Source of the DNA: CAZGSG01 sp964528095
GTDB lineage: Bacteria > Bacteroidota > Bacteroidia > Chitinophagales > Chitinophagaceae
NCBI GenBank assembly: GCA_964528095.1
Contig: CAZGSG010000089.1
Coordinates: 1 to 20,432 of the forward strand
DNA length: 20,432 bases
Direction: 5' to 3'
Shown: piece by piece, positions 1 through 6,879 of the stretch
Layout: every line of letters starts with the position of its first letter
Position numbering within the stretch: position 1 is the first letter of the stretch
Position numbers and translations under genes: made by a program
The notes under the pieces: model-generated
Databases searched by the model: none
The model's input: the letters and a program-made list of their open reading frames with translations, nothing else
Told to the model about the DNA's origin: nothing

Positions 1-1210
1 CCTTAAAATCATATGCAGCTGATCGTTGATTACTTCGATAGAAACGGAGACCATCATCAACAGCTCCTGTTAAAACTCTTCTTCCTGTTTCAGTAACAAT
101 ATGGGGCGCCGGACGGGGGCAGGGCTGATTATGCAACAACAGCAGAACGTTTAACGTAATTTCAGAAATATCAGCCGTACTATAATCATCAGAAGTGTTG
201 CTGCATGCGATGATCACTTCCTCTGTGTTGATAATGCGGAGGATCTTTGCACGAAATCCATTGATGCCTCCCGTATGAGCCATTAATACCACTGAATCTT
301 TTTCATTACCGATAGTAATGTTCACAACACCTATTCCATAAGCATAGCCATTCAGGTAAGGTGCAAAAAATATTTTTTTATTTTCTTCCGATAGCAAGCG
401 GTTACCGTACAGGGCCCGGTCCCATTTGTAAAGGTCTTCTACAGTAGAATACATATCTCCTGCGGCTCCGATAGTGGCAGGACTATTGATGAATTTCGCA
501 TTTTCCCATATACCATAGGGCATCTCATAACCTACTGCCCGTTCCGGCACAATCTTACGGGGATCGTCTATACCCGAATTTTTCATGCCTGCAACATCCA
601 GTATTTGCTCTTTCAATACCTGCCCAAAACTTTTATTCGTTACGGCCTCAATAATGCCTCCCAATATATAATAGCCGCCATTGGAATAATGAAATTTCGT
701 ACCTGGCTCAAACTCCAGAGAATCCACACAATACTTTTTAATGAAGTCCTGCGTAGAAAACTCCAACTGACTTACCCCGGCAAAAAAATCATTTCTATCG
801 GTGAAGTTGCGTACCCCTGATGTATGGGTCAATAACTGGTGTATCGTAACCCTGTCTCCAATATACCGCGGGAGCCAGGGAAGGTATTTGGTAATAGGTG
901 CCTGCAGGTCAATTTTATTAGCTTGTTTTAATTGCATAATCAGCATTCCTGTAAACTGTTTTGTCAGCGACGCTATCCTGAAACGTGTTCCCGGTTTTGC
1001 TGGTATATTCCATTCCCGGTTGGCCATTCCATACCCTTTTGACAGGATCACCTGGCCCTTGCGGGCCACAAGTACGCTACCCGAAAACTGGTCGAGCGCC
1101 GCGTATCTTTCCAGCAATGAATCAATCTGCCTGGACTGAAGTGCAGTTCCGTTTTGTGAATAGGCAAAATGAACAATCATAAGCAATGTGAGGCAGATAA
1201 TTATTCTCAT
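1..1210 (-). CDS. Serine beta-lactamase-like hydrolase, exported (3' end cut by window)
   Basis: Starts at the ATG at 1210 and stays open to base 1, giving 403 residues without the C-terminal end. An N-terminal signal peptide ends near residue 18 (AYS-Q). The class C beta-lactamase/penicillin-binding fold is shown by SLTK at 81-84 (nucleophile Ser81, Lys84), YSN at 175-177 and HTGG at 312-315, in the order and spacing of that family. THTSG at 128-132 is also typical. Known relatives hydrolyse D-amino-acid peptides, esters or beta-lactams, and most are not true resistance enzymes. The substrate cannot be told here, so resistance should not be inferred. It acts in the periplasm or is membrane-associated. 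It faces a long non-coding leader at 1211-1545 and looks like a single-gene unit as far as visible. Family call is firm, function open. Confidence 0.9.
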   Translation of the reverse strand, partial: MRIIICLTLLMIVHFAYSQNGTALQSRQIDSLLERYAALDQFSGSVLVARKGQVILSKGYGMANREWNIPAKPGTRFRIASLTKQFTGMLIMQLKQANKIDLQAPITKYLPWLPRYIGDRVTIHQLLTHTSGVRNFTDRNDFFAGVSQLEFSTQDFIKKYCVDSLEFEPGTKFHYSNGGYYILGGIIEAVTNKSFGQVLKEQILDVAGMKNSGIDDPRKIVPERAVGYEMPYGIWENAKFINSPATIGAAGDMYSTVEDLYKWDRALYGNRLLSEENKKIFFAPYLNGYAYGIGVVNITIGNEKDSVVLMAHTGGINGFRAKILRIINTEEVIIACSNTSDDYSTADISEITLNVLLLLHNQPCPRPAPHIVTETGRRVLTGAVDDGLRFYRSNQRSAAYDFK

Positions 1211-1545
1211 GTCAGTGTCGTTTACTTTATAATTAGTTCCCGGTATCTAAGGGTCTTGAAAGTAAGGTTGCTGCGGGCATCTATCCTGAACCGCCCTTTA
1301 TTCAAACTAATCTACAAAAAATCGGGCGGGATAGAAAAAAAAGCATGCTGCGGGGAATACAGATTTTACCAGGAATATCCTGATATTATGCACGATCTGC
1401 TCTAAAAACAGATGGAGACATATTCAGCAGCCATACGCAATTTCTTTAGCAAGATTAAAAGGAGCAGGTGGAGACTAAAACAAAATAATCGCCTGGGTGG
1501 GCATTAGCATTATTCACATTAACAAGGAATATCAAAATAGTACGA
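1211..1545. other. Intergenic stretch without a recognised gene
   Basis: This stretch lies upstream of the beta-lactamase-like gene and beyond the terminator at 1546-1575. A plus-strand frame at 1169-1405 is open, but its composition and lack of any family motif make it look like chance. No convincing -7/-33 promoter pair was found for the gene starting at 1210, although the promoter must lie here. Confidence 0.5.
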
Positions 1546-1575
1546 ATAAAAAGGAGGAAAGACATACTTTCCTCC
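1546..1575 (-). terminator. Intrinsic terminator of the oxidoreductase/hydrolase-remnant unit
   Basis: A perfect 9-bp stem (GGAGGAAAG at 1553-1561 with its complement at 1567-1575) encloses a 5-base loop. Read on the minus strand it is followed at once by a T-rich run (TTTTTATT). This is a classic factor-independent terminator, placed just past the dead hydrolase fragment, and now probably ends the transcript of the gene at 1785-2387. Confidence 0.8.
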
Positions 1576-1590
1576 CTGTACGGAAATGAC

Positions 1591-1784
1591 TTTACTGTTT
1601 GACACAGCCTCAGCCGTATCTGCGATCACTTTAGCGACTGCATCAGGCTGGGATATATAGCATGACTACCTTTAATTTTGGTCACTTTAATATTTGATCG
1701 CTGGTACATTTTCTCCTGTATCTCCGGACGGATGCTCTTATCCCCGGTTGCCTGCACAACAAAACTTGGCTTTGACTTCCAGAC
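1591..1784 (-). pseudogene. C-terminal remnant of an alpha/beta hydrolase
   Basis: Directly after the stop codon of the oxidoreductase, and in the same frame, the minus strand reads VWKSKPSFVVQATGDKSI, then IRPEIQEKMYQRS and IKGSHAIYPS. The frame breaks near 1650-1660 and continues in another frame as PDAVAKVIADTAEAVS. This matches the C-terminal third of a common alpha/beta-hydrolase family (PSW-VVAT-D-I ... SH ... P--VA--I--A), including the catalytic-His SH motif. The N-terminal two thirds, with the nucleophile, are absent and there is no start codon, so it cannot make a working enzyme. Members of this family often sit beside NADP-binding and isochorismatase genes, as here. The identification rests on remembered family motifs. 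Confidence 0.75.
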
Positions 1785-2387
1785 TTACAATTGGATCAGA
1801 TTAAGAGTCGCTACAGATCCTTTGGCTTGTTGGAGCTTGCTGCCGTGAGCAAGATCGCCTAAGTCGATTACGGCAAATCCAAGTTCGTTAATAACATCAC
1901 TCACCTCGGTCTTTGATGAAGTGTCGTCACCTGATATAAATAGTACCCTTCTGCCGCCAGCCTGTTTTGGATCTTGAGCCAGTATCTTAAAATACAAAGT
2001 GTTAAATGCTTTTACAATGCTTGCTCCGGGAAGGAATTCAGCTACTACCTGGGATGAAGATTTTTCCTTAAGATCGGCTACCTGAAAATCGGGTGCGTAG
2101 GTAATAAAATGATTGGTAGCATCAATAACAATCCTGCCTGACCAATCAGTCAGGGTAGAAAGTGATGGCACCTCTGACCAGGGAAGAGAAAGTAAAACGA
2201 TGTCTGCTTTTACAGCCTCTTCAACAGTTCCTGCTCTTGCGCCAGCACCAAGTGATTTTATTATTTCTTTCATTGACTCTGGCCCGCGACTGTTACTTAA
2301 AATAATATGAAATCCGGCTTTAAGTAAATGGTGAGCTACTGCCTGTCCAATATTGCCTGATCCAATAATACCAAATGTTTTTTTCAT
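1785..2387 (-). CDS. NADP-binding oxidoreductase, NADPH-dependent F420 reductase-like family
   Basis: A 200-residue cytoplasmic protein made of one Rossmann domain. The dinucleotide motif GSGNIG is at residues 9-14. SNSRGPE, about residues 31-37, is the usual NADP-phosphate-contacting segment of the COG2085 family (archaeal F420:NADPH oxidoreductase and its many bacterial relatives). DATNHF and VKAFNT are also characteristic. Length and the C-terminal LNLIQL ending are normal, so the protein is complete despite the hydrolase remnant behind it. Bacteroidota do not generally make F420, so the true substrate is probably another redox partner; that is inference. It follows the isochorismatase on the same strand, but a hairpin at 2467-2530 separates them, so it may have its own promoter. 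Confidence 0.88.
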   Translation of the reverse strand: MKKTFGIIGSGNIGQAVAHHLLKAGFHIILSNSRGPESMKEIIKSLGAGARAGTVEEAVKADIVLLSLPWSEVPSLSTLTDWSGRIVIDATNHFITYAPDFQVADLKEKSSSQVVAEFLPGASIVKAFNTLYFKILAQDPKQAGGRRVLFISGDDTSSKTEVSDVINELGFAVIDLGDLAHGSKLQQAKGSVATLNLIQL

Positions 2388-2466
2388 AATGTCTTTTGCG
2401 GTTGTTTAAGTATAAAAGTAGGTTGTCGCCCGAGAACTGAAACTGAGCTCAATTTGGAAGGTAAAA

Positions 2467-2530
2467 CGCTGCACACTTCTACGGGTTCATGTATTTTACT
2501 CTGATTTATAATGCAGGGAAGTGTGCAGCG
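2467..2530 (-). terminator. Long-loop hairpin behind the isochorismatase gene
   Basis: A 13-bp perfect inverted repeat (arms 2467-2479 and 2518-2530, core CGCTGCACACTT) spans a 38-base loop. On the minus strand the second arm is followed by TTTT, and the first arm is preceded by a matching A-run with a one-base bulge. This suggests a terminator, possibly bidirectional. The loop is longer than usual, so a remnant or another RNA structure is also possible. Confidence 0.5.
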
Positions 2531-2574
2531 CTTTTCGAAATCACTTTCGATTATCTGTTTCAGGCGAGCAATAT

Positions 2575-3249
2575 TCAGACACCTGTATTTTCTTCCGGTG
2601 TCGGTGTGGCCAGTAATTGCCATTCCCACTGAAGACTTGTACCCACATTTCCAAAATGATCGATTAGTGTTTGTGCAAGCGCGGGAACTGTTGCTGTTCT
2701 TGCCCAGTCACGTTGCAATTCTGAACCAAAAACAGTCCATGTGATGGGGATGCATCCCGCCTGGATCATCCGTTGAATTGCCATTTCATGAGCTTCCAGG
2801 CTCACACCTCCTGAGGCATCTGTTACAATATAAACTTCATAACCTTCGCCAGCCGCCTGAATTGCAGGCATCGCCAGGCAGATTTCCGTCCATAAAGCAG
2901 CGATCACAATTTTTTTCTTGCCGGTTTTTTTTACCCAATCCACTACTCTTTCATCTTGCCAGGTATTAATAAAAGTTCGATCAATGGGTTTCTGATCGGG
3001 GAAAATCTCCTGTAACTGTTTAATCAGGAATCCTCCCTGTTTTTCAACAACAGTGGTGAATAGTGTCGGAACATTAAAAACTTTTGCTGCTTTTGTCAGT
3101 CCAACCACATTGTTAATGATGGTTTGCGTATCATGGCTCCGCAGGCCAGCGAACTGGAAAGGCTGATGATCGATCAGTATCAGTGCACAGTTGTCAGGAG
3201 TTAATAGTGCTTCAAGACCTGCTTTTGGATTTTTTTGCATTGTGGACAT
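2575..3249 (-). CDS. Isochorismatase-family hydrolase, YcaC-like
   Basis: A 224-residue cytoplasmic protein of the cysteine-hydrolase (isochorismatase-like) fold. Asp27 sits in LILIDHQPF, and the nucleophile position is Cys124 in ALWTEICLAMP, followed by the family segment YEVYIVTDASGG with its cis-peptide-type turn. Overall it matches the YcaC group, whose natural substrate is unknown; distant relatives cleave isochorismate, nicotinamide or carbamoyl compounds. The start at 3249 is supported by a promoter at 3286-3314, and the Met at residue 4 is an alternative. It is divergent from the short-chain dehydrogenase, and the shared spacer holds four FNR-like boxes, two for each direction. A hairpin follows the gene. 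The family is certain, the reaction unknown. Confidence 0.92.
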   Translation of the reverse strand: MSTMQKNPKAGLEALLTPDNCALILIDHQPFQFAGLRSHDTQTIINNVVGLTKAAKVFNVPTLFTTVVEKQGGFLIKQLQEIFPDQKPIDRTFINTWQDERVVDWVKKTGKKKIVIAALWTEICLAMPAIQAAGEGYEVYIVTDASGGVSLEAHEMAIQRMIQAGCIPITWTVFGSELQRDWARTATVPALAQTLIDHFGNVGTSLQWEWQLLATPTPEENTGV

Positions 3250-3285
3250 AGTTTTGATTTTTTAGATAATTAAAGATTGACGATT

Positions 3286-3314
3286 CAAAGATGGCCACGC
3301 GAATAGGAATCAAA
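3286..3314 (-). promoter_or_regulatory. Bacteroidota-type promoter of the isochorismatase gene
   Basis: Reading leftward: TTTG (3314-3311), 17 bases, then CATCTTTG (3293-3286). This is one mismatch from the TTTG / TAnnTTTG pattern used by the primary sigma factor of this phylum. Predicted transcription start is near 3279, about 30 bases before the ATG. Confidence 0.6.
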
Positions 3315-3315
3315 A

Positions 3316-3352
3316 ATGATATGTACCAATAAATCGGGTTGATATAGATCAA
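3316..3352 (-). promoter_or_regulatory. Two FNR-like boxes for the isochorismatase promoter
   Basis: The box at 3339-3352 is TTGATATAGATCAA on the plus strand, an exact match to the FNR-type pattern TTGAT-N4-ATCAA. The second box, 3316-3329, reads TTGGTACATATCAT on the minus strand (10 of 14 to the same consensus). Their centres are 23 bp apart and lie 36.5 and 59.5 bp from the edge of the -7 element, roughly -43 and -66 from the predicted start. The same geometry recurs at the two other promoters of this group. Confidence 0.65.
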
Positions 3353-3364
3353 TTGCATCGGGTC

Positions 3365-3401
3365 TTGATTTATGATAAGCTCGTTTCTTAATATACATCA
3401 A
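3365..3401 (+). promoter_or_regulatory. Two FNR-like boxes for the short-chain dehydrogenase promoter
   Basis: TTGATTTATGATAA at 3365-3378 and TTAATATACATCAA at 3388-3401 are imperfect copies of the TTGAT-N4-ATCAA pattern. The proximal one matches at 9 of the 10 fixed positions. Centres are 23 bp apart and 59.5 and 36.5 bp from the downstream edge of the -7 element at 3424-3431. The proximal box touches the -33 region, the position used by activators that contact RNA polymerase directly. Confidence 0.6.
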
Positions 3402-3403
3402 GG

Positions 3404-3431
3404 GTTGCCCGCCACCAACATTGTTACTTTG
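3404..3431 (+). promoter_or_regulatory. Promoter of the short-chain dehydrogenase gene
   Basis: GTTG at 3404-3407, a 16-base spacer, then TTACTTTG at 3424-3431, one mismatch from TAnnTTTG. The -33 part is weak, which would suit a promoter that needs an activator at the boxes just upstream. Predicted start is near 3438. Confidence 0.5.
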
Positions 3432-3469
3432 AATTGCATAGCGTAATGAAGTCAATTAACAGCTAGATT

Positions 3470-4261
3470 ATGATCAACCTAAACCAAAAAGACAATAAAC
3501 AGATTTCGGAAGGCAGATTAAAGGGTGCTGTAACGTTTGTTACTGGCGGAGGTACTGGAATAGGGGCCGCGACGGCACTCTTGTTTGCCAGGGAAGGGGC
3601 CTTCGTAATGATTACAGGCATGAAAGAAGCTCCGTTAAAGGATGTTGTTTACAATATTCAAAGTAATGGAGGAACGGCTATGTATGCCATTCAGAATGTA
3701 GCCAGCGAGGAAGATTGGAAGGGAGTTGTGGACAGACTTGTCAAACAATTTGGAAGAATTGATGTCCTGGTAAATAACGCGGGCATAACAGGAGACCTGT
3801 TATCGCCATTACAGGATAGAACGGTGGAGGAGTTTATGCGGGTACTGTCCACTAATCTTGTGGGCACATTCCTCGGGATCAAAACAGTCGTTCCTTATAT
3901 GCAAGAGGGAGCTTCAATTGTTAATGTTTCTTCCATTGCTGGCATTACCGGCAATGCAGGAGGCAATGCATATACGGCTTCAAAAGGAGGAGCAAGAATG
4001 CTTTCGAAAGGCGCTGCCATTGAACTTGCCAGGCAGGGTATTCGTGTCAACTCTATTCATCCCGGTTATGTGAACACACCGATGGTGCGGGATATGGAAG
4101 ACGCCTCCCGCTTCAGGGATATGGCAATTGGAAATACTCCAATGGGCCGCGGGGCCAGCCCCGAAGAATTAGCTACAGGCATTTTATTTCTCGCCAGTAA
4201 GGAGTCGTCATTTATGACAGGTGCTGAATTAGTAGTGGATGGCGGATTTACCGCATTTTAA
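3470..4261 (+). CDS. Short-chain dehydrogenase/reductase (classical SDR)
   Basis: A 263-residue soluble NAD(P)-dependent oxidoreductase. TGGGTGIG at 25-32 is the cofactor motif and NNAG at 102-105 the structural motif. The catalytic tetrad is Asn129, Ser155, Tyr168 and Lys172 (YTASK). The PG segment after HPGYVNTPM and the C-terminal GAELVVDGG are typical of the classical FabG-like group. An in-frame TAG just upstream fixes the start at 3470 or later. It faces the isochorismatase gene across a shared regulatory region and is convergent with the Crp/Fnr gene, so it is probably a single-gene unit under the Crp/Fnr-like boxes. The substrate cannot be read from sequence; a housekeeping FabG role is unlikely given the context. 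Confidence 0.93.
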   Translation: MINLNQKDNKQISEGRLKGAVTFVTGGGTGIGAATALLFAREGAFVMITGMKEAPLKDVVYNIQSNGGTAMYAIQNVASEEDWKGVVDRLVKQFGRIDVLVNNAGITGDLLSPLQDRTVEEFMRVLSTNLVGTFLGIKTVVPYMQEGASIVNVSSIAGITGNAGGNAYTASKGGARMLSKGAAIELARQGIRVNSIHPGYVNTPMVRDMEDASRFRDMAIGNTPMGRGASPEELATGILFLASKESSFMTGAELVVDGGFTAF

Positions 4262-4299
4262 ACAATTATTCAGGCGCGTATTTAAAGACAGGTGTCCTG

Positions 4300-4884
4300 T
4301 TATTTCATGAGTATTTGCTTGCGTATCCTGCTAAAGGTCTCGGGGCTGAGGCCAAGATATGACGCAAGCATATTTTGGGGAAATCGTTTTAAAAAAGAAG
4401 GGTAACTCTTCATAAGGTCCATTACTTTTTCTTCCGCTGTATAGCTGATAGAAGCCTGAATTCGATTTTGAGAAGCGATAGAATGCCGGGAGTCCAGTAT
4501 ATGGGCCATTTTAAGGAAAACGAGGGATTGGTTCTTTACCATGGTTAGTTGTTCATTCGTCGCTACCAGAAGATCACAATCCTCCAACGCATCTATGTTG
4601 TATTTGGAAGGAGTAAGCATTAGCAGGCTTTCACGATCACTCATCCACCAACCCTCGATACCGAAACGAACAATATGTTCATTCCCTTTTTCATCAATTG
4701 AATATTGCCGCATGGCTCCTTTCACAATAAACGCCATATACTTACAAACAGTACCTTCATGAAGAAGGAATTGTTTTTTTTTCATTGACTTTTCGGTAAA
4801 CCCCTTTTCGATATAGCTAAATTCTTCATCAGAAATAATACATGAAGTGATTTCATTAATATAGGCCCGCAAAATGTTGTGCAT
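4300..4884 (-). CDS. Crp/Fnr-family transcriptional regulator
   Basis: About 194 residues. The N-terminal half is a cyclic-nucleotide-binding-like beta roll (FIVKGAMRQYSIDEKGNEHIVRF region, with GWW and the EDCDLL strand), and the C-terminal winged-helix segment includes MLASYLGLSPETFSRIRK as recognition helix. There is no N-terminal cysteine cluster for an Fe-S centre as in true FNR, and the cAMP-contact residues are not conserved, so its signal is unknown. The Met at 4884 is chosen because it follows the pirin stop by only 7 bases; an upstream Met at 4965 would overlap pirin by 74 bases. It is co-transcribed with pirin. It is the obvious candidate to bind the FNR-like boxes of this region, its own operon included; that link is inferred from position and motif. 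Confidence 0.9.
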   Translation of the reverse strand: MHNILRAYINEITSCIISDEEFSYIEKGFTEKSMKKKQFLLHEGTVCKYMAFIVKGAMRQYSIDEKGNEHIVRFGIEGWWMSDRESLLMLTPSKYNIDALEDCDLLVATNEQLTMVKNQSLVFLKMAHILDSRHSIASQNRIQASISYTAEEKVMDLMKSYPSFLKRFPQNMLASYLGLSPETFSRIRKQILMK

Positions 4885-4891
4885 ACAATTT

Positions 4892-5767
4892 TTAAACTTT
4901 TGTATAATTGATCTCCCCGTATTTTCCTTCAAAAAAATCCCTGTAAGCGGCGGCGATCTCTTCACGGCTATTCATTACAAACGGTCCTTGCGATGCAATT
5001 GTTTCTTCATAATGAAGCCCCCCGAAAATTAAAACATCGGTCGGCAGGATATTCGGATTTTCAAGATTTATTTCCTGGTCGATCAGGTCAAATATAGCAA
5101 TTTTGCTTTTGCTTAAAACAGTATCATTTACAAGTACTTCTGCGGCCGGTACAAAAGCGCCATACTCCAACCCATGCCTGGCGGAGAAGCTGAATTGAGA
5201 CTTTGCATTGAGCCTGAAATGGTAGATGAATTCTTTACAGAAGGTTTTAATAGGAGCTGTTGTTGAACCAAATTCACCTAATAGTAATCGAAGAATTCCG
5301 GCACTACCCGGCAAATTGATTTCCGGTACCTGCTCAGACCGTACTGCCATGTACTCTGGCTGCTCTGCTTTTATAGTTGAAGGTAAATTGATCCAGAACT
5401 GAAGGGAATGAAATGTTTTATCATTTTCGCTTGTAGAAAATGGCTGTTCATCATGTAGGATCCCATTTCCCGCTTTCATCCACTGCACACCCCCTGCACT
5501 AATGATACCATGATTATTCCTGCTGTCATAGTGAGAAAGGTTTCCTTCAAAGACATAGCTGAAAGTAGCTATCCCTCTATGCGGGTGTGCAAACTCACCA
5601 TTGGGAATGCTAGATGTCTTATCCTTTAGTTTAAAAGGATATACATGATCGAGAAATACAATGGGACCTACTATTTCAACTTCTTTACCAGGGATAAGGC
5701 GATTTACTAAAAGATCAGCTACCTGGGAATTAATTCCACTATATATTGTTGTGATTTTCTTTTTCAT
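4892..5767 (-). CDS. Pirin family protein
   Basis: A 291-residue bicupin. The metal ligands of pirin/quercetinase proteins are intact: His61, His63 (HPHRG), His105 and Glu107 (GNGILHDE), with the spacing known from human pirin and E. coli YhhW. Such proteins are iron- or metal-dependent; some act as quercetin dioxygenases, others as redox-sensing partners. The C-terminal half (QGPFVMNS, FFEGKYGEI) is also typical. The start at 5767 (MKKKITT) is preferred over the longer frame from 5815 because family members begin there and the longer start would overlap the promoter. First gene of a two-gene operon with the Crp/Fnr regulator, driven by a promoter with two FNR-like boxes. Probably cytoplasmic; no signal peptide. 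Confidence 0.92.
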   Translation of the reverse strand: MKKKITTIYSGINSQVADLLVNRLIPGKEVEIVGPIVFLDHVYPFKLKDKTSSIPNGEFAHPHRGIATFSYVFEGNLSHYDSRNNHGIISAGGVQWMKAGNGILHDEQPFSTSENDKTFHSLQFWINLPSTIKAEQPEYMAVRSEQVPEINLPGSAGILRLLLGEFGSTTAPIKTFCKEFIYHFRLNAKSQFSFSARHGLEYGAFVPAAEVLVNDTVLSKSKIAIFDLIDQEINLENPNILPTDVLIFGGLHYEETIASQGPFVMNSREEIAAAYRDFFEGKYGEINYTKV

Positions 5768-5784
5768 TTTGATTAGATTAATCG

Positions 5785-5815
5785 CAAAAATGTGGAAGTC
5801 GTAATAGTTTGACAA
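5785..5815 (-). promoter_or_regulatory. Promoter of the pirin-Crp/Fnr operon
   Basis: On the minus strand, TTG at 5815-5813, a 20-base spacer and CATTTTTG at 5792-5785 fit the Bacteroidota pattern with one mismatch in the -7 element. The predicted start near 5778 leaves a short leader before the ATG at 5767, which supports that start codon over the one at 5815. Confidence 0.5.
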
Positions 5816-5851
5816 TAATCTATATCATTAAAGCCAATTGATACAGGTCAA
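5815..5851 (-). promoter_or_regulatory. Two FNR-like boxes for the pirin-Crp/Fnr promoter
   Basis: The plus strand reads TTGATACAGGTCAA at 5838-5851, 12 of 14 identical to the box at 3339-3352, with both copies continuing into TT. ATAATCTATATCAT at 5815-5828 shares the 10-mer TGATATAGAT with that same box on the opposite strand. Centres lie 23 bp apart and 36.5 and 59.5 bp from the -7 edge at 5785, the same numbers as at the other two promoters. This suggests autoregulation by the operon's own Crp/Fnr protein. Confidence 0.65.
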
Positions 5852-5971
5852 TTATGATCAGGTTGCGCGAAGCGATTACAGGGGTCTTTAGAAGCAATTT
5901 GCTGTGGGCTTAGTGAAAAGCAAAGAGCATTTTGTCGCAATGCGCCTTACAATAGTCACAATTGCACCCGG

Positions 5972-5999
5972 TTTGAAATGTCGCGGCAGTATAGCTTTG
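5972..5999 (+). promoter_or_regulatory. Promoter of the DHFR/RibD-like gene
   Basis: TTTG at 5972-5975, a 16-base spacer and TAGCTTTG at 5992-5999, a perfect TAnnTTTG. The predicted start near 6006 lies downstream of the possible ATG at 5978, so translation must begin at 6023. No FNR-like boxes are present at the positions used by the neighbouring promoters. Confidence 0.6.
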
Positions 6000-6022
6000 T
6001 GTCAACAATAAAAACAGTAATT

Positions 6023-6682
6023 ATGCGAAAGATCATTGTTTCCACTTTTTTAACGATGGATGGTGTATTGCAGGCCCCTGGCGGACCGGAGGAAGATCGT
6101 ACCAATGGATTCAAATGGGGCGGCTGGATGTTTTATTATGGTGATGATACCACGAACAAAGCCATGGGCCAGCTAATGTCAAAGCCGTTCGATCTGTTGT
6201 TGGGTCGGCGCACCTATGAAATATTTTCGGCACACTGGCCGTATCAGCAGGATGAGATCGGGCAACTGTTTAACCGGATCAACAAATACGTGGTAGCTAG
6301 CTCGGCAGTAGATCTTTCCTGGCAGAACTCAACCCTGATTAATAAGAACGTAGTGAGCGAATTGAAAAAGCTGAAGGAGCAGGACGGTCCTGACCTGCTG
6401 GTACATGGCAGTGGTAAGCTGGTGCAAACACTGCTGGCAAATCATCTTGTTGATGAGCTGCATACCTGGATAAATCCCATTACACTGGGCAAAGGAAAAA
6501 AGCTGTTTGAAGAAGGTACGCAGGCACAGCAATGGAAACTGACGGAGTCAGTGGTATCAGCAAAGGGAGTTATTATAGCGCGGTATGTGCCGGACGGTGA
6601 GGTAAAGCATGGCTCTTTTATGCCGGATACACCGAGTGAAGCGGAGATAGCAAGAAGAAAGAGATGGGAGAAGGAGGGGTGA
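6023..6682 (+). CDS. Dihydrofolate-reductase-like (RibD C-terminal domain) family protein
   Basis: About 219 residues. The opening RKIIVSTFLTMDGVLQAPGG, the LLLGRRTYEIF segment, DLLVHGSGKLVQTLL and VDELHTWINPITLGKGKKLFE are the landmarks of the RibD-C/DHFR-like family (YyaP/YwjB type). These are NADPH-binding folds related to the reductase of riboflavin synthesis, but the stand-alone copies have no assigned reaction. The start at 6023 is set by the promoter at 5972-5999; the longer frame from 5978 would begin inside the promoter. The lysine/arginine-rich C-terminal tail (ARRKRWEKEG) is a lineage extension also seen in some relatives. Single-gene unit ending at a hairpin that faces the convergent TlpA gene. 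Confidence 0.87.
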   Translation: MRKIIVSTFLTMDGVLQAPGGPEEDRTNGFKWGGWMFYYGDDTTNKAMGQLMSKPFDLLLGRRTYEIFSAHWPYQQDEIGQLFNRINKYVVASSAVDLSWQNSTLINKNVVSELKKLKEQDGPDLLVHGSGKLVQTLLANHLVDELHTWINPITLGKGKKLFEEGTQAQQWKLTESVVSAKGVIIARYVPDGEVKHGSFMPDTPSEAEIARRKRWEKEG

Positions 6683-6770
6683 GTGAAGGGTAGAGGAATT
6701 CATTTTAGGAGATCGTCTATGCAATTACAAAGTCCATTCGGCAACCATATAAAAACTTTGCATAAAGTGG

Positions 6771-6813
6771 CTGAAGTTTACGGGTAGCGTCTGTTTACCT
6801 CCGTGAACTTCAG
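6771..6813. terminator. Hairpin between convergent genes
   Basis: A 13-bp stem (6771-6783 with 6801-6813, core CTGAAG/CTTCAG, one G-T pair) with a 17-base loop lies between two genes that run towards each other. No T-run follows at once on either strand, but both flanks are A/T-rich. A bidirectional terminator is the likely role. Confidence 0.5.
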
Positions 6814-6879
6814 TCGCTTCTTAAATTTTCTTAGATGGTCAGCGTGATCGTGGATCCTTTGAGAATAATGGTAGGATGT

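Noticed and set aside
1169..1405. Plus-strand 78-codon open frame
   Set aside because: Starts inside the beta-lactamase-like gene on the other strand and shows no recognisable motif or coding-like composition.
2384..2629. Minus-strand 81-codon frame between the oxidoreductase and isochorismatase
   Set aside because: Overlaps the end of the isochorismatase in another frame and reads through the hairpin; no family resemblance.
4288..4300. Small hairpin ACAGG-TGT-CCTGT between the dehydrogenase and Crp/Fnr genes
   Set aside because: Only five base pairs with a three-base loop, overlapping a stop codon; too weak to call a terminator.
5768..5815. Upstream start for pirin
   Set aside because: The added 16 residues fit no pirin N-terminus and cover the promoter -7 element.
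5978..6022. Upstream start for the DHFR/RibD-like gene
   Set aside because: Lies across the promoter and upstream of its predicted transcription start.
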